A stretch of DNA of 64,000 bases from Eledone cirrhosa (taxonomy: Eukaryota; Mollusca; Cephalopoda; Octopoda; Eledonidae), in contig OZ024743.1 of assembly GCA_964016885.1 (NCBI GenBank), positions 188,216,647 through 188,280,646 of the forward strand, in the 5' to 3' direction. The notes beneath the pieces are model-generated. The model worked only from the letters and a program-made list of their open reading frames with translations, was not told the origin of the DNA and searched no databases. Of the stretch, positions 44,374 to 54,518 are shown piece by piece (the stretch's first letter is position 1; the number at the start of each line of letters is the position of its first letter). The translations under genes and the position numbers were made by a program.

Positions 44374-44640
44374 ATATCCAGTGCTTTTATCGAGAATGAC
44401 ACAGCTAGAGACTTATAGAATACTTAGCTGTGTACAGGAACTGGTTTGAAAGAGCGGTTGCCGGTCCGGCAGAAATTAGAAATTGGAATAAATGCTCTGA
44501 AATAGCGATATATATGTGAATATAGACATAGAATATTCGAAAATATTCTGTATGTTTATAATAAACATTTTGAAGACCTAATCGCTATAGAATAGAATAC
44601 GTCACGTATTACAATTAGATTCTCGATAAAAGCAAGGGAA

Positions 44641-44683
44641 GTAATCTACGCGTTTCATTCTTGTTAGAAATCTTCAGGACTAC
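44641..44683 (-). ncRNA. Hammerhead ribozyme fold, array unit 2
   Basis: Identical to the unit 1 fold, 310 bp further on, as expected if multimeric transcripts are cut to unit length. Confidence 0.65.
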
Positions 44684-44950
44684 ATATCCAGTGCTTTTAT
44701 CGAGAATGACACAGCTAGAGACTTATAGAATACTTAGCTGTGTACAGGAACTGGTTTGAAAGAGCGGTTGCCGGTCCGGCAGAAATTAGAAATTGGAATA
44801 AATGCTCTGAAATAGCGATATATATGTGAATATAGACATAGAATATTCGAAAATATTCTGTATGTTTATAATAAACATTTTGAAGACCTAATCGCTATAG
44901 AATAGAATACGTCACGTATTACAATTAGATTCTCGATAAAAGCAAGGGAA

Positions 44951-44993
44951 GTAATCTACGCGTTTCATTCTTGTTAGAAATCTTCAGGACTAC
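44951..44993 (-). ncRNA. Hammerhead ribozyme fold, array unit 3
   Basis: Third identical minus-strand copy. The fourth, partial unit ends before this region. Confidence 0.65.
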
Positions 44994-45425
44994 ATATCCA
45001 GTGCTTTTATCGAGAATGACACAGCTAGAGACTTATAGAATACTTAGCTGTGTACAGGAACTGGTTTGAAAGAGCGGTTGCCGGTCCGGCAGAAATTAGA
45101 AATTGGAATAAATGCTCTGAAATAGCGATATATATGTGAATATAGACATAGAATATTCGAAAATATTCTGTATGTTTATAATAATTGTAATACGTGACGT
45201 ATTCTATCCTATAGCGATTAGGTCTTCAAAATGTTTATTATAAACATACAGAATATTTTCGAATATTCTATGTCTATATTCACATATATATCGCTATTTC
45301 AGAGCATTTATTCCAATTTCTAATTTCTGCCGGACCGGCAACCGCTCTTTCAAACCAGTTCCTGTACACAGCTAAGTATTCTATAAGTCTCTAGCTGTGT
45401 CATTCTCGATAAAAGCACTGGATAT

Positions 45426-45468
45426 GTAGTCCTGAAGATTTCTAACAAGAATGAAACGCGTAGATTAC
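45426..45468 (+). ncRNA. Hammerhead ribozyme fold, inverted unit 1
   Basis: Stem Ia gtagtc 45,426-45,431 pairs with Ib gattac 45,463-45,468 (six pairs, one G.U). Core CTGAAGA 45,432-45,438. Stem II ttct/agaa with loop aaca (45,440-45,450), but U.U at its base (45,439/45,452). GAAA 45,453-45,456. Helix III A-U and C-G closing a GC loop; predicted cleavage after GUA at 45,462. Every invariant core base is present. The U.U base pair of stem II and the short helices are the weak points. Confidence 0.68.
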
Positions 45469-45735
45469 TTCCCTTGCTTTTATCGAGAATCTAATTGTAA
45501 TACGTGACGTATTCTATTCTATAGCGATTAGGTCTTCAAAATGTTTATTATAAACATACAGAATATTTTCGAATATTCTATGTCTATATTCACATATATA
45601 TCGCTATTTCAGAGCATTTATTCCAATTTCTAATTTCTGCCGGACCGGCAACCGCTCTTTCAAACCAGTTCCTGTACACAGCTAAGTATTCTATAAGTCT
45701 CTAGCTGTGTCATTCTCGATAAAAGCACTGGATAT

Positions 45736-45778
45736 GTAGTCCTGAAGATTTCTAACAAGAATGAAACGCGTAGATTAC
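45736..45778 (+). ncRNA. Hammerhead ribozyme fold, inverted unit 2
   Basis: Identical copy 310 bp after the previous one. Confidence 0.65.
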
Positions 45779-45900
45779 TTCCCTTGCTTTTATCGAGAAT
45801 CTAATTGTAATACGTGACGTATTCTATTCTATAGCGATTAGGTATTCAAAATGTTTATTATAAACATACAGAATATTTTCGAATATTCTATGTCTATATT

Positions 45901-45902
<2 letters not shown>

Positions 45903-45932
<30 letters not shown>

Positions 45933-45933
45933 C
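45903..45933. repeat. (TA)n flank of the tandem array
   Basis: Closes the array on the right side. Confidence 0.85.
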
Positions 45934-46492
45934 TAGTAGAGTAGCACATCGTTGCCGGGCAATTTTCACCACAGAATGACTTTCTTTCGATTTTTTTTTC
46001 ATTCCATGTCAGACAATGTCACTCCTCTGCATACTCTCCTGTTACTTATTTTCTTTTGCTTGTCCCCATGAATCGTCAATAGTCCCCAAGATCGTTTCTA
46101 AGGAAATTTATACTGTCAAAGTGGTATAAGTGGTTTGTTGTGTACTTTAATGAACATCCTCACGTAAACATCAGGTGACCACTGTGAGGACAACTTTCTG
46201 CCTCACAGATAAAATCAATGTCTCTTGTTGACAGCATGGAAGCATGGAATAATAAGGTCACATCCAAGAAAAGCATGAAATGATAAATAAATGTCAGACT
46301 ACTTAAATTACAGTAACAGTAATTGATAGTTTTACTATTTTCTTTTTTTTTCTTTAATTCTTTTTATTTTTCTCTAGGACACACAGTTTTGGTAACTTTT
46401 GGTGACATACACACATACATAAAACACGCTTACACACATGCACTCTCAAATATATTGTGTGTGTATATATATATATATATAGAATTAAAGTG
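45934..46492. other. No gene recognised
   Basis: 'actagtagagtagcacatcg' to 46,320 is unclassified moderate-complexity DNA. T-rich and TA/GT simple sequence 46,340-46,481. Confidence 0.45.
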
Positions 46493-46509
46493 TATTTTGT
46501 ATACTTAAT

Positions 46510-46684
46510 TCTTTCTACTTTAGGCACAAGGCCAGCAATTACCCAGTGCATTACTGGTACTTTATTTTATCGACCCCGTAAGGATGAAAGGCAAAGTCAA
46601 CCTCGGCGGGATTTGAACTCAGATCATAAAATAACGTAACTATGCTGGAAAGCATGGCGTCAAACCCTCTACCGATACTGCCAA
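46510..46684 (-). mobile_element. tRNA-SINE family A with 17-bp target duplication
   Basis: Reverse complement of a full family A SINE: 'taggcacaaggccagcaatt', 'gggatttgaactcag', 'ctctaccgatactgcc'. Perfect duplication tattttgtatacttaat at 46,493-46,509 and 46,685-46,701. The sequence after it (46,702-46,748) resembles part of the 310-bp array unit. Confidence 0.93.
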
Positions 46685-46701
46685 TATTTTGTATACTTAA
46701 T

Positions 46702-46750
46702 GATACGTGATATGTTTATGAATAAACATTTGAAAGCCTTTCGCTATGAA
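46702..46750 (-). repeat. Diverged fragment of the 310-bp unit
   Basis: 'gatacgtgatatgtttatga', 'ataaacatttgaaagcct' and 'ttcgctatgaac' parallel 'tgtatgtttataataaacat...gaagacctaatcgctatag' in the array, with changes. A solitary old relative. Confidence 0.55.
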
Positions 46751-47435
46751 CTTTAGAACCTGGTGGCCTACAGCTCCATGTGCAAATGAGGCTAATCAGC
46801 CCATGTACAGAGGTGTCAAAACTATATGTGTGCCTATATTGAGTTCCAGCAGAAAGCAAGGTAAAGGGGAGCATTACCTTGATAATGACCATCAGTCAGA
46901 AATGGTCATCTATAAATTCCTCCTTGCTGTTATTTCCCACCTTGCGGTAATTGCCTCCTAATTGTTATTTCCCTCACAGTATGACATGTCCTTATATTTA
47001 ATAAGTAATCAAGGATCTCCTAGAGGAAATCTGCTTGGGAAATTACTTTAACCACCATGTTTTTCCAATCCTGCTCCATCTGGTTATCATTTTTTAAACT
47101 AAACCACACAAGAGTATTTTGATAGCCTTTGACTAATATCAAGGAATAAAGTTGAAAAATGATTTTGTCTTCTATTTCACATCAAAACTTAAGTAATTTT
47201 ATAAACATGACATTTATAATCTTGTTGACAGATACGATAAGGTTATCAGAAACAATGGAGAATATATTGATGATTATATTGATTTGCAAAATACTTGTTA
47301 AAATCAGAGGGAACTTTCATTCAAACTTGATATACATATGTGTTTTATATTTGTGTGTGTATGTTGTGTGTGAGCATGCATGTATGTGTATGTGTGCATA
47401 TGTATGTAAGTATATATCATCATCATCATCAACGT
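46751..47435. other. No gene recognised
   Basis: 'gcaaatgaggctaatcagcc' at about 46,782 recurs in part near 50,151. (TG/TA)-rich simple sequence 47,340-47,415. Confidence 0.45.
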
Positions 47436-47700
47436 TGTTTTAACGTCAACTTTCCCTGTTAGCAAGGGATGGACAGGTCCACACAGATCAAGTCAGTACT
47501 GAAGTGGAGCCACTCAGCTCTATCTTGTTTATCTTCTGTCTCACATTCCATATAGTGCACAGGAGAGGTTGTCATGTCTTAGATACAACAGAAGGTCCTC
47601 CCAACACATTGCTTGGCAAAATGTCTATGGCTGGATGCCTTTCCTATCAGCAACCACTTAAAAGCATATACTGGGTGCATTTATATATATATGTTATGAT
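47436..47700 (-). repeat. SINE-tail repeat family F
   Basis: (CAT)n start at about 47,418-47,430, then 'ctgttagcaagggatggac', 'agatcaagtcagtactgaag', 'gctggatgcctttcctatc', 'caaccacttaaaagcatata'. Confidence 0.65.
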
Positions 47701-48110
47701 AAACAGACAAGGTGTGATTAGAAAAACTTATTTAACTATACATTCTAACAGATGTTTCATCATTGAGGTACGTCACAGGGTCTACAAAAGCTGTTTAGAT
47801 ATATTAACTGCTCTAATCATTTCCTCACATTCAATCATTACTCAGAGAATATAAATAAAATACTTAGAATTTCTAGTGATATCAGCAGAGATGATAGATG
47901 AATACTGGAATGAACTAAAATGATAATTCAGTACTATATGAAAATGCCAAACTAAAGCATGGTAAAATAGACAACATAAAAGTTAAAATAATATCTAAAC
48001 ATAGGAATGATTTGACACTTAGACAAATTAGGGAGGCTACAGAATTAGACTTAAGGAAACCTAGGCTGAACAGAAAACATACACTAACACACACTAGTGA
48101 TCGAAAATAG
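47701..48110 (+). repeat. Retroelement fragment with GIY-YIG-tail-like words, tentative
   Basis: A plus-strand frame at about 47,930-48,105 reads KIDNIKVKIISKHRNDL, then TLRQIREATELDLRKPRLNR. This RQIREA...LNRK ending resembles the C-terminus of endonuclease-bearing retroelements, but catalytic motifs are absent. Could equally be chance. Confidence 0.3.
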
Positions 48111-48906
48111 AATATAAATATATACAGATGCAATAACAACACCCTCACACAATCACACACTAGTGACCAAAGATAGAGTATAAACACATAAACACATGCA
48201 GACTCGATCACAAACATATGGGCACACATCAAACAGAATGCATGCACTGAAATGCATGTGCTAAGAGAGACAACTATCACAACAACCGAGTGAGTGCTGT
48301 TGTTGTTGTGCAGTCACTAGATTGGTGTCATTTTACTGACTTATTTGAGGGTGTGCATGAATAGCTTTGGTGTTGAGTGTGCTGATTGGGTTGGATTGGT
48401 ATATAGATGTCTGTATGTGTGCATGCAAGAATAAGCGTATTTCTATAGTGCTATGTAATGGTGTGTGTGTGTCCTAATGTGCTCGGGTGTGTGTGCATGC
48501 ACATGTGCAGGATGTCTGTCTGGGAACTGATTCTGGATGAGATTTTCTGAAATCTGTTAGTGGGTTTTAGGTAAAGTTGTGGCTGTGTGTACATAAGTCT
48601 GTGCACACCTAGGGATGTATGTGCTGGTGTGGGTGTGCGTACTAAATGCCAGGAAATAGTCTCACCCTCCTGAATTGTGTAAGGGGTCTAAGATTAAAGT
48701 AGGTCCGGTAAGTCTGGTGTTTGCCCTTTGTACTAAGTAACTGTACGTTAATGAATAGAATTTGGAGTCTTTTCAGAACATAGATTATTGGCCCAGCTCA
48801 GCTGTTGGACCCCGACCCTGTAATATATTTATCCCAAGTATTGTGTTTTTTGCTGAATAATGGTCTCATTTGTTTAAAACAGGTAAAATCGTGATTTCTA
48901 ACCCCC

Positions 48907-48964
<58 letters not shown>

Positions 48965-49012
48965 ATATATATATATAAATAGATATAGATATATATACAT
49001 ACAAAAATACAC

Positions 49013-49044
<32 letters not shown>

Positions 49045-49470
49045 ATTTCTATGTATGTACATCGTATTTCATTTTTTTCCCCAAAATATTACTAAATCCA
49101 AATAGGAAGAAATGTTATCTATTTCAATCTCCTTTGAATTTTATTTTTCATTCAACAACACACATGATAACAACATTGTTTGCTTTATAAATTAGAATTT
49201 TGATTATCAATACTGAGCTAAACAAATCAAAAACAAGAAAACAAGAATAAAAAAAACACAAACGTTTTTTTGTGTGTACGTACACATGTTGCAAGCAAGT
49301 GATAAGTTTAAATAGTTTATTTCAGAACACCATAAAAATAGTTTTAGGGCATTGGAGGTGTCTTTTAGATATTTAAATGTAAAAGTCTAAGTCAATACCT
49401 TGAAGAGAAAGCTTAAGGAAAGGATATTACATCTTATGCACACGTGAATTTTACATGGAATAATGATGAT
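48111..49470. other. No gene; includes a 66-bp duplication and microsatellites
   Basis: 'cacactagtga.c.aa.atag' occurs at about 48,090 and 48,156. TG-rich 48,410-48,640. (CT)n(TA)n(GT)n 48,907-49,043. No coding. Confidence 0.6.
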
Positions 49471-50032
49471 ATAATAATATTATTAATATTTGATTCATTT
49501 GCAAGCAAACAGGCTAATAATGCTTTCTTTATTAACCACAAGGGTTTACACAAAGTAGACATTAAGGACAGTTCAGGACAATACAGGACGGTACAAAAGG
49601 GCATTTCTGCGTGTAAAAAACAAAAAAACAGAGGATGTAATAATAGAACAATGAAAAAATTCCCCAATAGGGAGGAGACTTCCGAGGGCCATCGTGGAGA
49701 AAGCCCATTAAAAAAGCCACGGTGACCCTGACCACCAGGGCAATTGTCCTCTCCCAGTTTTCCACCTTCAATTTACAGGCATATACTCAGAGTAGGTCCA
49801 CTCACTTGGGCCATCCTTGCCTCTCTCACCCATATTTCAACAAAAAGCTTCCCAAACAGGCTAATAATAGTATGTGTTTTAGATGACTATTTTCAACCTA
49901 TTGTTCTAGCAATAACAGAGAGAAACAATTGACAATTGTTTCAAAGTTATTGCCCCTAGTCAAGATTGTGTATCTCTCCTTTTTCTGAGGCTGTTTGCTT
50001 GCAAACAAATCGAATATTAATAATATTATTAT
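49471..50032. mobile_element. MITE-like element with 45-bp inverted ends, interrupted
   Basis: Ends 49,471-49,515 and 49,988-50,032 are reverse complements with four mismatches (ataataatattattaatatt...). An internal hairpin aaacaatt/aattgttt lies near 49,925-49,945. Without the 331-bp insertion and its duplicate the element is about 215 bp. Confidence 0.75.
49522..49852 (-). mobile_element. LINE 3'-end/SINE-like repeat I, copy 2, nested, 16-bp target duplication
   Basis: Reverse complement of 22,441-22,800, ending at 49,522 with 'cttgtggttaataaagaa'. The perfect duplication caaacaggctaataat lies at 49,506-49,521 and 49,853-49,868. The 5' end is shorter than copy 1, so it is truncated like a reverse-transcribed insertion. 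It landed inside the inverted-end element at 49,471. Confidence 0.9.
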
Positions 50033-50199
50033 TATATTATTATTATTTGATATAAAACTCACTAATGCATTTACCTATGTGCTGTGTTAGAGCAAAAACA
50101 AATTTTCTTTTTTCTTTTTAGCCAAGCCAACCATAAAACTACTTGGTATGCAAATTAGGCTAATCAGCCAATATATACTTTAGAGAATACTATATATTT

Positions 50200-50690
50200 T
50201 CAAGTGTTCTAGTGCGTAGCATCTTTCGAAACATATTTGCTTCCTTTCTCTCCATCCTTTGCATAACCTCTACATTCACCATCTCAATACGTTAACAAGC
50301 ATCATAAAGCCAACTTTTATTTCATTGGGAGAAACCTTTTGCTGTCAACAGAGGTAGTAGCTCTCTGAACATTTTCCACCCTGTTTTTATTATAGCAAGC
50401 TACAAAATTTAGTAGAGCATCCTCTTTGACTAATTCTATCACCTAGGTAACAGAAGCTATCAACAACATCTATGGAGTTTTCCTGGGGTTGGAAAACATT
50501 TATTTTATTGATGCTCTAGCAACTAACTTTCCATGAGTGCCTGCCACACACAGTTCAACTTTTATGTCTACAGAGGATTGCAGCATCTCACCAACTATTT
50601 TTGATGGTCCTGCGGCTTTACCAATTTTCACCTTCTTGACCTGTCCATTTGGATAGCTTGACCTCTATTGTGTAGTTGGGGGCAGTTTAT
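50200..50690 (-). pseudogene. LINE RT C-terminal fragment (RTE-like)
   Basis: Minus-strand reading: ENSIDVVDSFCYLGDRISQRG, then QKVSPNEIKVGFM and KGWRERKQICFE. The 'VVD.F.YLGD.I' step and the following order match the neighbouring fragment at 50,790. Confidence 0.7.
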
Positions 50691-50789
50691 TCTTTACCTG
50701 ATTTTCTAAATTGATATGTATAGCAATCAAGTGTGTTCACAGTTATTTTTCTGTATTCGAGATTTTATACATTTCATCATAATTTATAT

Positions 50790-51400
50790 ATATATATATC
50801 ATCAACATCATCATCATTATCATGATTTTATGTCTGCTTTTCCTCTAGTCATCATGGGCCTTCGTCATGTCATCTATAAGCTTCAGCGATATCAGTTCAG
50901 CTCTCACCACCTACACCCATGATTTTTGTGTTCTACTGGGATTTCTTGGCATTTCTTTACCCAGCGGTCATTCTCCATGTGCATCACATGTCCATATCAA
51001 CCCAATCTTCTCTCCCGCACACTACAGTTTATCCCTCTTATACACAGCTTCACTCTTAAATCATCTATGCCTGTTTTTTCACACACATTGACATTGCACA
51101 TCCATTGGAGCATGCTTGCCTCATTTCTCTCCAGCCGTCGCATATATTCTGCAGTTGTTGACCATGTCTCACTGCCATGCAGCATCATGCATCTCACACA
51201 GGCATCACATAACCAGCCTTTTGTTCATAGGGTGAAAACCTACACTGTCAACAGAGGAAGCAGCTCCCTAAACTTCTTCCAGCCCATCCTTATTCTAGAT
51301 ACTATGGCCTCAGAACACCCTTCTCCCTTGCTAATCTGATCACCTAGGTATTGGAAGCTATCAATCACCTCTATAGATCCTACCTGCATTTGAAAAATGT
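50790..51400 (-). pseudogene. LINE RT C-terminal fragment (RTE-like)
   Basis: Minus-strand reading: GSIEVIDSFQYLGD, MGWKKFRELLPLLTV, TKGWLCDACVRCMMLHGSETW, RRLERNEASMLQWMCNVNV, YGHVMHMENDRWVKKCQEIP. Same domain and orientation as 50,200-50,690 but an independent copy, since both contain the YLGD and MCNV steps. Few stops, so younger than most. Confidence 0.82.
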
Positions 51401-51489
51401 GTCTATCACATATGTATCAAAGTAGTTTCACAACAGTTAATTAACTGGAACTACTTCTACCAAATTCGTCCAATGGAGTGAGTGGTCTA

Positions 51490-51810
51490 CTACTGTGGAT
51501 ATAACCTACCTGGTGTTAGGAAAGGCATCCATCTGTAGAAAGCAAGCCAAAATCAGTTCTGTATGAGCAAGACATGGTCACCTGACCTGGCATTGCCCAC
51601 AACACGACAACTCATCTAACCCATGCTAGCATGGAAGAATGGATGTAAAATGGTGATGACGATATATATATATATATATATATATACTCACTGTAAATGA
51701 GGTTGGTGTTAGGAAGGGCATCCAGCTGTAGAAATCAAGCCAGAATCAGTTCCCGTCCCACCCTTGCAAGCAGAGAAAAGCAGACGTAAAAATGATGATG
51801 ATGATGATAT
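51490..51810 (+). mobile_element. Two truncated tRNA-SINE family B copies
   Basis: Copy 1, 51,490-51,662: 'ctggtgttaggaaaggcatc', 'aacccatgctagcatggaag', 'atggatgtaaaatggtgatg', then (TA)n. Copy 2, 51,690-51,808: 'gaggttggtgttaggaaggg', 'catccagctgtagaaatcaa', (ATG)n tail. Confidence 0.82.
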
Positions 51811-52019
51811 ATACATACACACACACAATTTATATTGAAAATATGATGCCTTTCAATATCGATATTCATTTAAATTTATAGTTCAAAACTTGATATAAAG
51901 GACCAATAAAGAAACATGAAGTATCTTTAATGAAAAAGATCAAACCCGAATACAGAAATACAGTCATGTTTTCAATATAACATGTTTGAAGGGATAAGCT
52001 GCTTCCAATATATCAAAGT

Positions 52020-52075
52020 CTCTCTCTCTCTCTCTCTCACTCTCTCTCTCTCTCTCTCTGTATATATATATATAC
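52020..52075. repeat. (TC)n-(TA)n microsatellite
   Basis: CT repeats followed by TA repeats. Confidence 0.9.
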
Positions 52076-52139
52076 AATATGATCAACATTCCAAGATAAT
52101 GCTAAAACCATGGGTAAGATACTGCAGAAATAATACTGC

Positions 52140-53165
52140 TGTTTTCAGCAATCCTGATATGGCTGATCTGGGCTGTATCAGTGATGTTAATCCCTAACAC
52201 TCTATATCAGATGGATATAATGCTTGGTGCTCCTGTTGTCTTAGTGGCAATAAAAGAAACTAAACACAATTCAGCAGTTGGCCCCAATAGGTTCCCTGCT
52301 TGTGTCCTGAAGGTGTGTCGACACCAACTTGCATCTCCTCTTGCTAATCTGTGGGGGAGCTCACTGGATGCTGGATATATACCAGAAAACATACTATCCC
52401 AGTCTGTTGTCCCAGGTTTCAAAAAGGGGAACAAATCCCTTGCCATGAATTACCGTCCAATTTCATTGACCTCTCATATCAGTAAGGTATTTGAGAGGGT
52501 GATGTGATCATGAATAACTCACTTTCTTGAAAGCAACAATCTGCTAAACTCCAGCCAACATGGATTTCGTAATGGAAGGGATTGCCTACTTTGATTTCAA
52601 CAAGGTCTTTGACAGGGTTGAACACAACATTCTAATAAGAAAACTATCCAACATTGGTGTCACTGGAAAGTTGCTGCAGTGGATGAAGTGTTTCCTGTCA
52701 AACAGAACCCAACATGTTGTATTCAAAGGAGTAAAATCCAGCCCAGCCAAAGTCAGTAGTGGTATACCACAAGGCACAGTGTTGGGCCCACTTCTTTTCA
52801 TTATCTATATTAATGACATTACTGACATCATCAAGTGCAGCAGCATAAGAATCTTCGCAGATGATTCCAAGCTCCAGAAGGTCATCAATGGCGGTGGTGA
52901 TTGGATATGCCTCCAATCAGATCTACTGGTTGTTATTCAATGGGCAGAAAAGAACAATATGCTACTGAACGAGGATAAATTTGAGTTAATCCACTCTGGA
53001 AAAGAGGATGCCCTGAAACTCCCATACTCCCTTCCTTCAGGTGAAACCTTCATGGCATCCAACATGAGAGACTTGAGAGTAATTGTGGACAACAGCATAA
53101 GCTAGGCCACTCATATAAACAGTAAAGTTGACATGGCCTGCAGAAACACTAAACTGATTTTGTTT
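52140..53165 (+). pseudogene. LINE RT relic (Jockey/CR1-like)
   Basis: Plus-strand frames: NSAVGPNRFPACVLK, NYRPISLTSHISKVFERVM (52,447-52,503), QHGFRNGRDCLL; then a gap of roughly 100 bp compared with the family; then YFDFNKVFDRVEH (motif A), VSSGIPQGTVLGPLLFIIY (motif B near 52,755-52,812), intact FADD at 52,854-52,865, and NNMLLNEDKFELIHSGK. Ends near 53,165 at a short (TA)n. The catalytic residues survive, but two stops and the deletion make it non-functional. Confidence 0.9.
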
Positions 53166-53690
53166 ACTATAAGTATATATATATATACTCAAGAAAAACG
53201 GTAAACAGAAATAAATAGACGGGGGAATGTAGTATGTCTGAATGGCTCCTGAAACTGGAGATAGTGGGGTTATGGGGTGCATCTAGGAGGAATGATAGTA
53301 AGAATACTAATAAAAAGCAAAATAAAAATAAAAATGAAAAATGAATATAAAATTAATCATAAGGAGAAGAGGTGGGGAAAAGTTGAAGTACTTAGGGGAA
53401 TGTTCACTAATGGCAGTGGTTGTTTTGATGGAGTTGTGCCTGTGCCTGCACATGCACTTCTTCCCCATTCCATCCCACATTGACAATTCTAGGGCCATAA
53501 ATATCATGTGTTGTCTAGTGCTGTCAAAAACGAATTGGGTGTAGGTAATGCTGATAGTGTGTGGGTCTCTGCATATGAAGAGGGGTGCTATGTGGAGGCA
53601 ATTACAATCTAATTTTATGACAGGGTAGTGTCTTTATTGGTCTGTGTAGCCCACCTTGAAGAATAAGAATAACAATACATGCACACACAG
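53166..53690. other. No gene recognised
   Basis: AT-rich with AAAAT-type runs at 53,315-53,345. Confidence 0.45.
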
Positions 53691-53723
53691 ACCCATATAT
53701 ATACATATATATATATATATATG

Positions 53724-53772
<49 letters not shown>

Positions 53773-53774
53773 AT
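53690..53774. repeat. (TA)n with TACA interruptions
   Basis: TA microsatellite adjoining a SINE tail. Confidence 0.9.
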
Positions 53775-54064
53775 ATATCATCATGCATCAACATTTCATT
53801 TTATCCTGCTTGCAAGGGTGGGACGGGAACTGATTCTGGGTTGATTTCTACAGCTGGATGCCCTTTCTAACACCAACCTCATTTACAGTGAGTGCTGGTT
53901 GCTTTTTTTTCTGTGGCACCTACACGACCACTTTGCAGTGGAATGATAGGGACCCCAGTCCCTAGCATCTCATTTCTACAGCTGAGTAAACTGGAGCAAT
54001 GTGAAATAAAGTGTCTTGCTCAAGGAAACAACACATCACCCGGTCTGAGAATTGAACTCACGTG

Positions 54065-54066
<2 letters not shown>
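53775..54066 (-). mobile_element. tRNA-SINE family B, reference full-length copy
   Basis: Read on minus: box B-like 'gagttcaattctcag', central domain 'ccttgagcaagacacttta' and 'cacattgctccagtttact', then 'gtcgtgtaggtgccac', 'actcactgtaaatgaggttg', 'catccagctgtagaaatc', 'cccttgcaagcagg' and a GAT-like tail. This copy shows that the many 'catccagctgtagaaa' fragments in the window are truncated members. Box A is cut by the (TA)n at 54,066. Confidence 0.85.

Positions 54067-54518
<452 letters not shown>

Larger units (their letters stand above)
44171..45912. mobile_element. 310-bp tandem array with internal inversion (retrozyme-like)
   Basis: Units start 'aattggaataaatgctctga' at 44,171, 44,481, 44,791 and 45,101 (period exactly 310; three full copies and 84 bp of a fourth). 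At 45,184/45,185 the sequence flips: inverted copies start at 45,185, 45,495 and 45,805 with the same 310 period and end at about 45,912 in (TA)n. Copies are almost identical (e.g. one t/c near 45,208 and one c/a near 45,843). Each full unit holds a hammerhead fold, a 16-bp inverted repeat (44,309-44,324/44,382-44,397) and smaller palindromes. No coding. This matches the plan of small tandem ribozyme retroelements (retrozymes). Confidence 0.88.

Noticed and set aside
44171..45912. CRISPR-like or centromeric satellite
   Set aside because: Unit is 310 bp with no spacer/repeat alternation; eukaryotic context; only about six units with an internal inversion, and ribozyme folds explain it better than a satellite.
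47740..47800. Possible hammerhead near 'gatgaaacatctgttag' (minus)
   Set aside because: The core word is CTGTGAC, not CTGANGA, and no stem I pairs.
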